From Mucilaginibacter sp. OK268 (GTDB taxonomy: Bacteria > Bacteroidota > Bacteroidia > Sphingobacteriales > Sphingobacteriaceae): a DNA stretch of 64,000 nucleotides. The notes beneath the pieces are model-generated. The model had not been told where the DNA came from. It was given only the letters and a program-made list of their open reading frames with translations, and did no database searches. Below, one piece after another: positions 51,629 through 60,559 of the stretch. Location of the stretch: assembly GCF_900103125.1 (NCBI RefSeq), contig NZ_FNJV01000007.1:124001-188000 (forward strand), read 5' to 3'. The translations under genes were made by a program, and so were the position numbers. How positions within the stretch are numbered: position 1 is the first letter of the stretch; each line of letters opens with the position of its first letter.

Positions 51629-53686
51629 ATGAAGGTGAATACATACAAAATACTCTTCGGTTTCCTGAGTTTGCTGCTTCACGGTGTAATTTATGCTCAG
51701 CAAACTGTTTTACCTGCACAAACAGACCGCTGGGCCATTCAGCCTGATGGCAGTATCAGATGGACGGTCAATGGCAGGCTTCCGCATACAGACCATATAG
51801 AAATGTCTGGCGAAAAAGTGTCTGTTTGGGTATTATATGGTATTGATAGCACAGGCCGGTCTTCTATTTCACGGACGGTGGTTTTTCCTACATTCAGGAT
51901 GCTGCCCGATGGTACCCGAACTCATATCGATTATACTTTCCAGGATAACGAGTTGCCCCGTTTTTTGATCAACAACCGCCAACTGAAAACCGATCTCGCC
52001 ACCGGCAAAAAATCCGGCGACCTGACTTATAATATCAAAAGCATCAGCCATAAAGGTATTATGCGTATAGCTGCTACTTCAGGCAACCCGGCGCTGGTAA
52101 AAATAGACCGGAGCATTTTTCCTTCCATAGATAAACCGATGGTGATTGAAAAATTTGTATTCACCAATATAACCGATAAACCGGTTAATATTACCATGGA
52201 ATACATGAGGCGCGAGGAAAGAACCGACAGCGCAAAAAGCAAGGTGAGGCCACATACGGTGATCATGGGTACGGTTGATCATGGTAGCAGCATGCTGCAG
52301 CCGGGCGCAAATACTTCGTTCTCGGTTTATTATCTGGCGACAGATTTTCCGGCTCAACCAATTAAAATTAATGTAGATGCTGAGGAGCAGGCCCGCGAAA
52401 AGCGGATAAATACTATTTTAACCCCACTGCAATTGCAAACACCGGATACTTTGCTGAATACAGCATTTGCATTTGCCAAGATCCGCGGAACGGAAAGTAT
52501 TTACAAAACCAAGGTAGGCTATCTGCATGGCCCCGGTGGTTTGGCTTATTACGCGGCGATATGGGCTAATGATCAGGCTGAATATATCAGTCCTTTCTTC
52601 GCGTTTTCAGGTGATAGTATTGGCAACCTTTCGGCTATGAACTGCTACCGTTTGTTTGCTAAATATATGAACCCGGAATACAAGCCCATCCCAAGCTCTA
52701 TAGTTGCCGAGGGCGACGCGGTATGGAAAGGGGCCGGAGATCGTGGCGACCAAGCGATGATCGCGTATGGCGCTTCTCGCTATGCATTGGCTTATGGACA
52801 GCCCGATTCTGCCAAAAAACTATGGCCGCTTATTACCTGGTGCCTGGAATACAGTCATCGGAAAATGAACGATCAGGGTGTGGTTAACTCTGACCATGAT
52901 GAGTTGGAAGGTCGTTTCCCGGCTGGTAAGGCCAATCTATCAACAAACAGTTTGTATTATGATGCGCTGATATCCGCTGCCTATCTCGGCAAACAATTAC
53001 ATCAACCTAAAACACAAACTGACGTATACCTGAAACAGGCAGCTGAGTTAAAAAGTAACATCGAAAAATATTTTGGTGCAAACATAGATGGTTTCGACAC
53101 TTATAAATACTTTGAAACCAATGATGTATTACGTGCCTGGATCTGCCTGCCTCTTACAATGGGCATTTTTGATCGTAGTGAAGGAACCATTAACGCCCTG
53201 TTCTCGCCCAAATTATGGACAGCCGATGGTTTGGCGACTCAGGCCGGTAAAGAAACCTTTTGGGATCGCTCCACCTTATATGCGCTTCGTGGCGTATTGC
53301 AAGCCGGTAAAACTGAAAAGGCCATGGATTACCTGCGTTATTACTCACGCAGACGGCTCCTGGGTGAGCATGTGCCTTATCCGGTGGAAGCTTACCCCGA
53401 AGGAAATCAAAGGCACCTGTCGGCCGAGAGTGGTCTCTATTGCCGTATCTATACCGAAGGCTTGTTTGGCATGCGGTCAACTGGTTTCACCACTTTTAAT
53501 TGTACGCCGCGGCTGCCGAAAGAATGGAACGAAATGGCTTTAAACAATATTCATTCGTTTGGCCATGTGTTCAATCTCAAAGTATCAAGACAAAATAACC
53601 AAAAGCTTCTGATCGTGATTACAGAGGGCAGTAAAACAATAAAATACAAAATAAACGATGGTGGTACACAGGCTGTGCAACTATAA
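51629..53686 (+). CDS. Secreted (alpha/alpha)6-barrel protein, putative glycosidase
   Basis: A 685-residue exported protein (signal MKVNTYKILFGFLSLLLHGVIYAQ in parts). The N-terminal about 250 residues look beta-sandwich-like (WTVNGRLPHTDHIEMSG, FVFTNITDKPVNITMEYMRRE). The rest is a six-hairpin helical barrel (GGLAYYAAIWANDQAEYISPF, MIAYGASRYALAYG, CLEYSHRKMNDQGVVNSDHDELEGR in parts, ETFWDRSTLYALRGV). Acidic WANDQAE and HDELEGR are possible catalytic clusters. The layout resembles GH78/GH95-like glycosidases, but I cannot assign a family. A GTG nine bases upstream is less likely than ATG 51629. Confidence 0.75.
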   Translation: MKVNTYKILFGFLSLLLHGVIYAQQTVLPAQTDRWAIQPDGSIRWTVNGRLPHTDHIEMSGEKVSVWVLYGIDSTGRSSISRTVVFPTFRMLPDGTRTHIDYTFQDNELPRFLINNRQLKTDLATGKKSGDLTYNIKSISHKGIMRIAATSGNPALVKIDRSIFPSIDKPMVIEKFVFTNITDKPVNITMEYMRREERTDSAKSKVRPHTVIMGTVDHGSSMLQPGANTSFSVYYLATDFPAQPIKINVDAEEQAREKRINTILTPLQLQTPDTLLNTAFAFAKIRGTESIYKTKVGYLHGPGGLAYYAAIWANDQAEYISPFFAFSGDSIGNLSAMNCYRLFAKYMNPEYKPIPSSIVAEGDAVWKGAGDRGDQAMIAYGASRYALAYGQPDSAKKLWPLITWCLEYSHRKMNDQGVVNSDHDELEGRFPAGKANLSTNSLYYDALISAAYLGKQLHQPKTQTDVYLKQAAELKSNIEKYFGANIDGFDTYKYFETNDVLRAWICLPLTMGIFDRSEGTINALFSPKLWTADGLATQAGKETFWDRSTLYALRGVLQAGKTEKAMDYLRYYSRRRLLGEHVPYPVEAYPEGNQRHLSAESGLYCRIYTEGLFGMRSTGFTTFNCTPRLPKEWNEMALNNIHSFGHVFNLKVSRQNNQKLLIVITEGSKTIKYKINDGGTQAVQL

Positions 53687-53705
53687 AAACCAATAAAACA
53701 ATGCT

Positions 53706-54548
53706 ATGAGCACATTTTTTAAATATATGATGGCTGTTGTAATGGTCACTATAGTCCAGGATACTTTTGCGCAAACCCATCAGCTGGAAAAACTCTGGGA
53801 AACCGATACCGTGGTAAGGGTTCCGGAATCGGTTTTGCCTGATCTTAAAAATGGTATATTATATGTATCTGAAATCGACGGAAATCCCAATGCCGTTGAT
53901 GGTAAAGGTGGAGTGGCCAAAATTGGTTTGGATGGTAAGATCATAGACCTGGATTTTACTGCCGGGCTAAATGCGCCAAAGGGTTTGGGACGGTTCGGCA
54001 ATGAATTGTATGCGGCCGATCTGTCAGAAGTGGTAGTTATTGATATTAATACCGGTAAGGTAAAAAACAAGATACCTATTGACAGCGCTAAAGCCCTCAA
54101 TGATATTACGGTAAATGATAAAGGAGTAGTTTATGTATCAGATAGCAAAACCAAAAAGATCCACCGAATTGAAAAAGGAAAAATAAGCACCTTTTTAACA
54201 AACATAGGAGGGGTTAATGGGCTCAAAGCCATAGGAGGGGACCTTTATATTCTGGGTGGGCAAAAATTCATGAAATCAGATAGCAAAGGCAATTTAACAC
54301 CTATTACTACCCTCAGCTGTGGTGGCGATGGGCTTGAGCCTGTTGGTAACGGGGATTTCCTGATCACCTGCTGGTCGGGGCATATATTCTATGTAAGTGC
54401 TGACGGTAAAATTGAAACTTTGCTGGATATACAGGAAAAAAAGGTAAATACTGCCGATCTTGCATATGATGCCGCGAAGCATATTCTATATGTGCCTACC
54501 TTTTGGGGTAAAAAAGTGATGGCTTACAAATTAATAACTACCAAATAA
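53706..54548 (+). CDS. SMP-30/gluconolactonase-like beta-propeller
   Basis: A 280-residue exported (signal about 1-22) six-bladed propeller. By eye, four residues match the metal- and substrate-site pattern of SMP-30 lactonases: E41 (VPESVLPDLKNGILYVSEID), N132 (ALNDITVNDKGVVYVSDS), N171 (GGVNGLKAIGGDLYI) and D208 (CGGDGLEPVGNGDFL). It would hydrolyse a sugar lactone, the direct product of a PQQ-type sugar dehydrogenase such as the one encoded at 47003. An NHL-type binding propeller without activity is the alternative. Confidence 0.75.
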   Translation: MSTFFKYMMAVVMVTIVQDTFAQTHQLEKLWETDTVVRVPESVLPDLKNGILYVSEIDGNPNAVDGKGGVAKIGLDGKIIDLDFTAGLNAPKGLGRFGNELYAADLSEVVVIDINTGKVKNKIPIDSAKALNDITVNDKGVVYVSDSKTKKIHRIEKGKISTFLTNIGGVNGLKAIGGDLYILGGQKFMKSDSKGNLTPITTLSCGGDGLEPVGNGDFLITCWSGHIFYVSADGKIETLLDIQEKKVNTADLAYDAAKHILYVPTFWGKKVMAYKLITTK

Positions 54549-54549
54549 T

Positions 54550-57129
54550 ATGGGGTTTTCTAAAATTCAGTCTCTTAAAAATTACCTGATTTTCACTTGT
54601 TTGGCAAGTGCTGGCATAGTGTCTGCACAAACGCGGAGCAACGATGATTATTTAAAATTATGGTACAACAAACCTGCCACCGCGTGGGAAGAGGCCTTGC
54701 CGCTGGGTAATGCGACCACCGGGGCTATGGTATTTGGCGGCGTTAATCACGAGCGTTATCAATTGAATGATCATAATTTGTGGTCGGGCTTTCCAGAATT
54801 GGGTAACAACCTGCAAGGGCCGGAATATCTACCTCAGGTACGCAAAGCCATATTTGATAATGATTTTGATAAGGCAGCTGATCTATGGAAAAAACATTTG
54901 CAGGGCCCGTATACCGCCCGTTACTTACCCTTGGGAGACCTCTTGCTAAATTTTAATGCTGCAGATAGTGTACACTACTATCGTGAACTGAACTTAAACA
55001 ACGCGGTTTCAACTGTAAAATATGAGGCCGCTGGTGTACACTATACGCGTGAAACTTTTATCAGTTACCCGGATAAGGTAATGATGATACGTATTACCGC
55101 CGACAAAAAAAACGCTATTAATTTTACAGCAGGCCTGCAAAGCAAGCTGCATTTTTCGGTAGCGAACGATGGTAATAGTAAGCTCATATTAAAAGGCAAG
55201 GCCCCGAGCTACGTAGCCAACCGCGATTACGAACCACGGCAGGTTATTTATGATGAACCCAAGGGTGAGGGAATGAATTTCCAGATCAACCTGAAGATCA
55301 AAAATGATGGCGGGCATGTAACTGCTGTTAATAATGCTTTACAGGTTAGCGGTGCCAGCCAGGTGCTTATTTATTTAACTGAGGCTACCAGTTTTAACGG
55401 GTTCAATAAATCGCCGGGTTTGCAGGGTAAGGATCCTGTAGTTGAAGCTAATGCTGGTTTGCTTGCTGCATCACAAAAAACGTATGATCAACTTAAACAA
55501 CGTCACATAGCTGATTATCAGCGCTTGTTTAAACGGGTGAGTTTTAATTTAGGAGCCGATGCTGCCATGGTAAAGCAACCTACAGACCAAAGGCTCCGGA
55601 ATTTCAGTGTAGCCAATCCCGATAAACAGTTACAAACGCTGTATTACCAGTTTGGGCGTTATTTACTCATAACTAGCTCCAGGCCGGGCAGCGCGCCTGC
55701 TAATCTACAGGGCATCTGGAATGACCAGGTATCGCCGCCATGGGGCAGTAATTATACAACCAACATTAACACCGAAATGAATTACTGGTTGGCCGAGAAT
55801 ACCAACCTTTCCGAATGTCACCAGCCTTTATTTGATTTTTTGAAAGAACTTACCGTAAACGGAGCCATCACCGCTAAAGAAACCTACAATATCAAGGAGG
55901 GCTGGGTTCTGCACCATAACAGCGATATATGGGCCAAAACCTCAACCGTGGGCGGTTATGACCATGACCCCAAAAGTTCGGTACGGTGGTCGGCCTGGCC
56001 AATGGGTGGTGCCTGGATGAGCCTTCACCTATATGATCATTACCTGTTCACCGGTGATAAAGCTTTTTTAAGTAAGACGGCTTATCCAATTATGAAGGGA
56101 GCGGCCCAGTTTATGTTGCATTGGCTTGTGACTGATCCTAAAACAGGTTACCTGGTAACCAATCCATCTACATCACCAGAAAATACCATCAAAATTAATG
56201 GTAAAGAATATTTGGTAAGTATGGCCTCCACTATGGATATGTCAATCATTCGCGAGTTGTTCCAAAACTGTATCAACAGTGCGCAGGTATTGGGTACAGA
56301 TAAGGCTTTTGCAGTACAGGTAAAAGCTGCTTACGATAAACTCTATCCTTTTCACATTGGCAAACACGGGCAGTTGCAGGAGTGGTTTCAGGATTGGGAC
56401 GATCCGGCAGATACCCACAGACATATATCACACCTGTTTAGCCTGTTCCCCGGTAGGCAGATCTCCGTATTTAATACCCTGGAACTGGCGGCAGCGGCCA
56501 AACAATCCATGATATACAGAGGAGATGTAAGCACAGGTTGGTCTATGGCTTGGAAAGTGAACTGGTGGTCGCGTATGCACGATGGTAATCATGCATACAA
56601 AATACTGGGCGCAGCTTTTAACTATATGGACCCGATGCAAAAAAAGGAACAGATGAGTGGTGGTGGCACCTATCCCAATTTGTTCGACGCGCATCCGCCA
56701 TTCCAAATCGACGGAAATTTTGGCGGAACTGCAGGCATGACCGAAATGTTGCTGCAAAGCCAGAATGGTGAGATTGAATTGTTACCAGCCCTGCCTGATG
56801 CCTGGGCCGATGGCAGTATCAAAGGCATCAAAGCCCGTGGGAATTTTGAGGTGGCTATCGATTGGGAAAAAGGGAAACTGGCTAAAGCCCAGATCAAATC
56901 AAATCTAGGAGGCAATTGCAGGCTTCGAACACCTATACCTGTAAAAGTGGTGCAGGCAAATAGTAAAACTGCAACCAGCTTTAATAAGAACACTTTAAAT
57001 ATTCCTCCCGTAGTACCTGCTTACCAAAAAGCAGCCAATGCCAAACTGACCGATATCAGTTTTAATAAGGGCTATGTTATTGACTTCGCCACAGAAAAAG
57101 GTAAAACCTATACTATTATACCGCAATAA
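54550..57129 (+). CDS. GH95 alpha-L-fucosidase / alpha-L-galactosidase
   Basis: An 859-residue exported enzyme of GH95. Hallmarks are KLWYNKPATAWEEALPLGN at the N-terminus, NINTEMNYW (N405 and N407, the paired Asn that activates water in this inverting family), SPENT (E544, the likely acid) and FQIDGNFGG (D721). Length and domain order (beta-sandwich, linker, (alpha/alpha)6 barrel, C-terminal beta domain) match the family. Some Bacteroidota members prefer alpha-L-galactose. It begins one base after the preceding stop codon. It would remove terminal fucose or L-galactose from pectin side chains or xyloglucan-like glycans. Confidence 0.93.
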   Translation: MGFSKIQSLKNYLIFTCLASAGIVSAQTRSNDDYLKLWYNKPATAWEEALPLGNATTGAMVFGGVNHERYQLNDHNLWSGFPELGNNLQGPEYLPQVRKAIFDNDFDKAADLWKKHLQGPYTARYLPLGDLLLNFNAADSVHYYRELNLNNAVSTVKYEAAGVHYTRETFISYPDKVMMIRITADKKNAINFTAGLQSKLHFSVANDGNSKLILKGKAPSYVANRDYEPRQVIYDEPKGEGMNFQINLKIKNDGGHVTAVNNALQVSGASQVLIYLTEATSFNGFNKSPGLQGKDPVVEANAGLLAASQKTYDQLKQRHIADYQRLFKRVSFNLGADAAMVKQPTDQRLRNFSVANPDKQLQTLYYQFGRYLLITSSRPGSAPANLQGIWNDQVSPPWGSNYTTNINTEMNYWLAENTNLSECHQPLFDFLKELTVNGAITAKETYNIKEGWVLHHNSDIWAKTSTVGGYDHDPKSSVRWSAWPMGGAWMSLHLYDHYLFTGDKAFLSKTAYPIMKGAAQFMLHWLVTDPKTGYLVTNPSTSPENTIKINGKEYLVSMASTMDMSIIRELFQNCINSAQVLGTDKAFAVQVKAAYDKLYPFHIGKHGQLQEWFQDWDDPADTHRHISHLFSLFPGRQISVFNTLELAAAAKQSMIYRGDVSTGWSMAWKVNWWSRMHDGNHAYKILGAAFNYMDPMQKKEQMSGGGTYPNLFDAHPPFQIDGNFGGTAGMTEMLLQSQNGEIELLPALPDAWADGSIKGIKARGNFEVAIDWEKGKLAKAQIKSNLGGNCRLRTPIPVKVVQANSKTATSFNKNTLNIPPVVPAYQKAANAKLTDISFNKGYVIDFATEKGKTYTIIPQ

Positions 57130-57134
57130 ATGCC

Positions 57135-59285
57135 ATGAAAAGTTTTAAATATGTATTGCTCAGTTGTTTGCTTTTGGGGTTCGCAGAACTGCTTAAAGCG
57201 CAATCAATCAACTGGACGGAGGTTGAGCCAGGGATATGGAAAGGTGTAATCGGCAAACCCGAAGAATTTGACCTGTTGAAAGCTGCAGGTGTACAGCCGT
57301 ATCATACCGGTCTGCAGCAAATGCCTAAAGCCAGTTTTCCGTTAGCAAAGGATGAAGTTACAGCGCATGTTCAGGATGGAAAAACTTACCTGCGTTTCCC
57401 GCTCGAGAAAAAAGAACAACTGTTTGGTTTTGGGCTAAACTTCCAGACTGTATTTCAGCGTGGTAAGGTGCTTACGCTGCATGTAGATAATTATGCTGGT
57501 AAGGATAATGGCCGTACTCATGCGCCTACACCTTTCTACGTGTCATCCAATGGTTATGGTGTATTCATAAATTCGGCCAGGTATATCAATGTGTATGCCG
57601 GTACGGCGATAAGACGAGACAGTAAAATAGCGCCAGATGTGAAAGACAGGAATTTGGATAAAACCTGGAGCTCGCACCCTTATTCAGATGGCGTAGAAAT
57701 GCTGGTGCCCGCAGGAGGTGTAGAGATCTATGTGTTTGCCGGCCCTACCACATTGGATGCTGTACGGCGTTATAATTTGTTAAACGGAGGTGGTTGCCTG
57801 CCACCGCGCTGGGGCCTGGGCTTTACCCAACGTATGCAGCGTTTAACCGATGCGCAGGGTGTTGCCACAGAAGCACAGGCGTTTGAAGAAAAAGGTTATC
57901 CCTTGGATTTCATCGGTCTTGAACCCGGTTGGCAAAGCAAATCATATCCCTGTACTTTTGAATGGGATAAAACCCGTTTCCCTGATCCGAAAGGGCTGGT
58001 GCACGATATGTTGAGAAAGAATATCAGGCTCAATTTATGGACAAATCCTTATGTATCGCCCGAAGCTCCTGTTTATAAAAGCATTTTACCTTATAGTGGC
58101 TCCCATACTGTTTGGAACGGCATTGTACCCGATATCAGCATGCCTGGGGCCCGGAAGATATTTTTTGGTGAACTGGAAAAGGGCAAGATAGATATCGGTA
58201 TTAGCGGGTATAAAATGGATGAGGTTGATGGAGGCGATAATTATCTGTGGCCAGATGTTGCTGTTTTTCCTTCGGGGCATGACGCCGAACAAATGCGTCA
58301 GACCTATGGACTGATGATGCAACGTTACACCAGCGAGATTTATCACAACCGTAACCAGCGCACCTTTGGATTGGTACGTGCTTCAAACGGCGGTGGTGCA
58401 TCTTTTCCCTATGTGATTTATAACGATTATTATGATCACCGCGACTTTATAACGGCACTGGTGAACAGTGGTTTTGCCGGGGTACTGTGGACGCCCGAAG
58501 TGCGCTCATCTAAAACGGCAGAAGAATGGTTGCGTAGGTTTCAATCGAACGTATTTTCGCCCATGGCCATGATCAACGCCTGGGCCAGTGGCACCAAACC
58601 CTGGTCATTTGCCGAGGTTGCCGAACAGGTAAAAACAATGGCCAACCTGCGTATGCAAATGATGCCTTACTGGTACAGTGAGTTTGCCAAATATCATTTT
58701 GAAGGTATTCCGCCATTTAGGGCTATGTACCTGGAAGATGGGTTTAGCAATACTGAAGCCAAAAGCGAAAACAAAAAACTAAACCTGGAAGAAAATCCGT
58801 ACGAGGAGGCTGTAACTAAAGAAGTGAAGGATCAGTATATGGCTGGTGAGTATTTATTGGTAGCTCCCATGTTTGCCGGACAAACCAGTCGCAAAGTGAT
58901 ATTACCTAAAGGGAAATGGTATGATTTTTACACTGGGAAGTATGCCGGTAATGGCGAAGTGATCAATGTAACACCTGGAATGGACAAGATTCCGGTGTAT
59001 GTAAAGGATGGCGGTATAATACCCATGATGCCGGTAATGCTGCATGCACCCAAAGCAGGACAGAGGATTGATATTGAGGTCAAATATTACGGCGAACAGC
59101 CTGGTACTTATGCTTTGTATGATGACGATGGTGAAACATATGATTATGAAAAGGGCAATTATACCTTTCGCAAGATTATGGTAAGCAAGGTAAATGGAAA
59201 GATAAAAGGTACGATTTCCCCCGTGCCTAAAGGCAAACCTGATAATGTAGGTAAGGTGACCTTTAAAGCAATGACAGAGCTTTAA
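57135..59285 (+). CDS. GH31-family alpha-glycosidase
   Basis: A 716-residue exported (signal about 1-22) GH31 enzyme. An N-terminal beta domain (QLFGFGLNFQTVFQRG) leads to the catalytic barrel: PLDFIGLEPGWQ, NLWTNPYVSPEAPVY, and a nucleophile region GYKMDEVDGGDNYLWPD (D362). The barrel is followed by FAGVLWTPEVRSS and a C-terminal beta-sandwich (GEYLLVAPMFAGQTSRKVILP in parts, DDDGETYDYEKG). The nucleophile context differs from standard alpha-glucosidases and is nearer to xylosidase or galactosidase branches; specificity is open. It is the last gene of PUL2, with a terminator 46 bases on. Confidence 0.88.
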   Translation: MKSFKYVLLSCLLLGFAELLKAQSINWTEVEPGIWKGVIGKPEEFDLLKAAGVQPYHTGLQQMPKASFPLAKDEVTAHVQDGKTYLRFPLEKKEQLFGFGLNFQTVFQRGKVLTLHVDNYAGKDNGRTHAPTPFYVSSNGYGVFINSARYINVYAGTAIRRDSKIAPDVKDRNLDKTWSSHPYSDGVEMLVPAGGVEIYVFAGPTTLDAVRRYNLLNGGGCLPPRWGLGFTQRMQRLTDAQGVATEAQAFEEKGYPLDFIGLEPGWQSKSYPCTFEWDKTRFPDPKGLVHDMLRKNIRLNLWTNPYVSPEAPVYKSILPYSGSHTVWNGIVPDISMPGARKIFFGELEKGKIDIGISGYKMDEVDGGDNYLWPDVAVFPSGHDAEQMRQTYGLMMQRYTSEIYHNRNQRTFGLVRASNGGGASFPYVIYNDYYDHRDFITALVNSGFAGVLWTPEVRSSKTAEEWLRRFQSNVFSPMAMINAWASGTKPWSFAEVAEQVKTMANLRMQMMPYWYSEFAKYHFEGIPPFRAMYLEDGFSNTEAKSENKKLNLEENPYEEAVTKEVKDQYMAGEYLLVAPMFAGQTSRKVILPKGKWYDFYTGKYAGNGEVINVTPGMDKIPVYVKDGGIIPMMPVMLHAPKAGQRIDIEVKYYGEQPGTYALYDDDGETYDYEKGNYTFRKIMVSKVNGKIKGTISPVPKGKPDNVGKVTFKAMTEL

Positions 59286-59331
59286 AGTATATTCTCCTGC
59301 CCCAGCAGTTTTAACAAACTATATAATGTTC

Positions 59332-59361
59332 AAGCCATCGGATTTATCCGATGGCTTTTTT
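59332..59361 (+). terminator. Rho-independent terminator of PUL2
   Basis: AAGCCATCGGA (59332-59342), loop TTTA, TCCGATGGCTT (59347-59357) and a T run. It closes the long gene run that starts at 41840. Confidence 0.93.
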
Positions 59362-59402
59362 ACTGCTTAAAATGACTTGGACATGGATTTTAAAAAAAAA
59401 CA

Positions 59403-59425
59403 AATAGTTGACAAAGTCCACTATT
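59403..59425. promoter_or_regulatory. 23-bp operator palindrome over the marR promoter
   Basis: AATAGTTGAC (59403-59412), AAA, GTCCACTATT (59416-59425); the arms match in 9 of 10 positions. It covers the -33/-35 element (TTGACA, 59408-59413) of the marR promoter, a classical position for MarR autorepression. Confidence 0.7.
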
Positions 59426-59438
59426 TATATTATTTTTG
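59408..59438 (+). promoter_or_regulatory. Promoter of marR-GNAT pair
   Basis: TTGACA at 59408-59413 and a perfect -7 TATTTTTG (TAnnTTTG) at 59431-59438, with 19 bases from TTGA to the -7 box. It predicts a short leader before ATG 59463. Confidence 0.7.
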
Positions 59439-59462
59439 TTTGAGAAAATAGAGTTATTAGAG

Positions 59463-59894
59463 ATGCAGGGAAATCAAATAGTCGTTCAGCAGGTTAGGGC
59501 ATTTAACCGCTTTTATACAGATATGATAGGTTTGTTGGATAAACACCTGCTACATAGTGAATACTCTTTGGCTGAGGCCCGTATCATTTATGAGGTCTAC
59601 ATAGGTAAAAGTGTGCAAGCATCTCATATTATGACAGTAATGCACATTGATAAAAGTTATTTGAGCCGCCTGCTGAAGAAACTCGAAAAGGGGCGATTGA
59701 TCATGAAGAAACCGGCAGCCCACGATGCAAGAGCTATACTGATCTCCCTTACAGAAATAGGTTTAACCGAATTCGGGACGCTAAATCAAGCATCTGACCA
59801 ACAAATTGTGGGGTTGATAAAAAATTTAGACCCAGGCAAACAACAAGAGTTGGTTTTGCACATGCAATCCATAATGAATATTTTAAAAAAATAG
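59463..59894 (+). CDS. MarR family transcriptional regulator
   Basis: A 143-residue winged-helix protein. The recognition region is VQASHIMTVMHIDKSYLSRLLKKLEKGRLI (blocks ASHIMTVMHIDKSYLSRLL and the wing KKPAAHDARAILISLT). The start at 59463 is chosen because the in-frame TTG at 59436 lies within the -7 promoter box. It precedes a GNAT gene by 14 bases; MarR and GNAT domains are often fused in one protein, so this is the split form. A promoter-overlapping palindrome suggests autorepression. Confidence 0.9.
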   Translation: MQGNQIVVQQVRAFNRFYTDMIGLLDKHLLHSEYSLAEARIIYEVYIGKSVQASHIMTVMHIDKSYLSRLLKKLEKGRLIMKKPAAHDARAILISLTEIGLTEFGTLNQASDQQIVGLIKNLDPGKQQELVLHMQSIMNILKK

Positions 59895-59908
59895 CAATAT
59901 AAAATCGG

Positions 59909-60412
59909 ATGACCAGGGCTATTAATATTGATGATATTCGTTTTAGAAATGAATTGTGCCCGGGCGACCTGGGCTATATTGCCTATATGCATGGGCAATT
60001 ATATGCCAACGAGTGTGGCTATGGTTTAAGTTTTGAAGGTTATGTATTGGAAGGCTTGCTTGAGTTTGCCCGGCAGTATGATCCGTCAAAAGACAGGGTT
60101 TGGATCTGCGAATATGAGGATAAGATGATTGGCTTTTTGATCGGTGTGCATCGAGGTGATACTGTACAGTTACGCTACTTTATATTTTTACCTGAGTATC
60201 GCGGATTGGGTTTGGGAAAACGATTAATGGATAGCTTTATGGCCTATATGAAAGAGAAGGGGTTTAGAAAAGCTTATTTATGGACAACCAACGAACAACA
60301 TGCTGCTACATCCCTGTACATTAAATATGGGTTTAAATTAACCGAAGAAAAAATGTCGGAAGCTTTTGATAAACCTTTAATTGAACTCAGATATGATCTG
60401 GTAATTGGTTAA
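59909..60412 (+). CDS. GNAT family N-acetyltransferase
   Basis: A 167-residue acetyltransferase. The acetyl-CoA-binding motif A is clear as LRYFIFLPEYRGLGLGKRLMDSFM (core RGLGLGKRL), followed by AYLWTTNEQHAATSLYIKYGFKL. The substrate is unknown. It pairs with the MarR regulator upstream, the separated equivalent of MarR-GNAT fusion proteins. Confidence 0.9.
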   Translation: MTRAINIDDIRFRNELCPGDLGYIAYMHGQLYANECGYGLSFEGYVLEGLLEFARQYDPSKDRVWICEYEDKMIGFLIGVHRGDTVQLRYFIFLPEYRGLGLGKRLMDSFMAYMKEKGFRKAYLWTTNEQHAATSLYIKYGFKLTEEKMSEAFDKPLIELRYDLVIG

Positions 60413-60440
60413 GAGGAATACAAGATCAGGTGTACCTTAC

Positions 60441-60474
60441 TCAATAAAAATGCAATCGATTGTATTTTTATTGA
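60441..60474. promoter_or_regulatory. 34-bp palindrome with LacI-type core, before esterase
   Basis: The core TGCAATCGATTGTA (60451-60464) is extended by TCAATAAAAA / TTTTTATTGA, with one mismatched pair over 34 bases. The CAATCGATTG core, with central CG, is that of LacI-family operators. The same core occurs at 62778 and 62852. Confidence 0.7.
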
Positions 60475-60559
60475 AAATTCTTTCATATTTGTTTAAAGTT
60501 ATTTTTCAATTACCAATTGTATTCTTGTTTCACCGGCTTTAACGTGTAATCTTATATTT

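Noticed and set aside
53088..53543. Out-of-frame 151-codon open frame within the (alpha/alpha)6 gene
   Set aside because: It is a shifted reading of a strongly coding region, with Cys/Trp-rich unnatural composition.
59436..59462. Upstream TTG start for the MarR gene
   Set aside because: It lies within the predicted -7 promoter element; the ATG at 59463 gives a normal MarR N-terminus.
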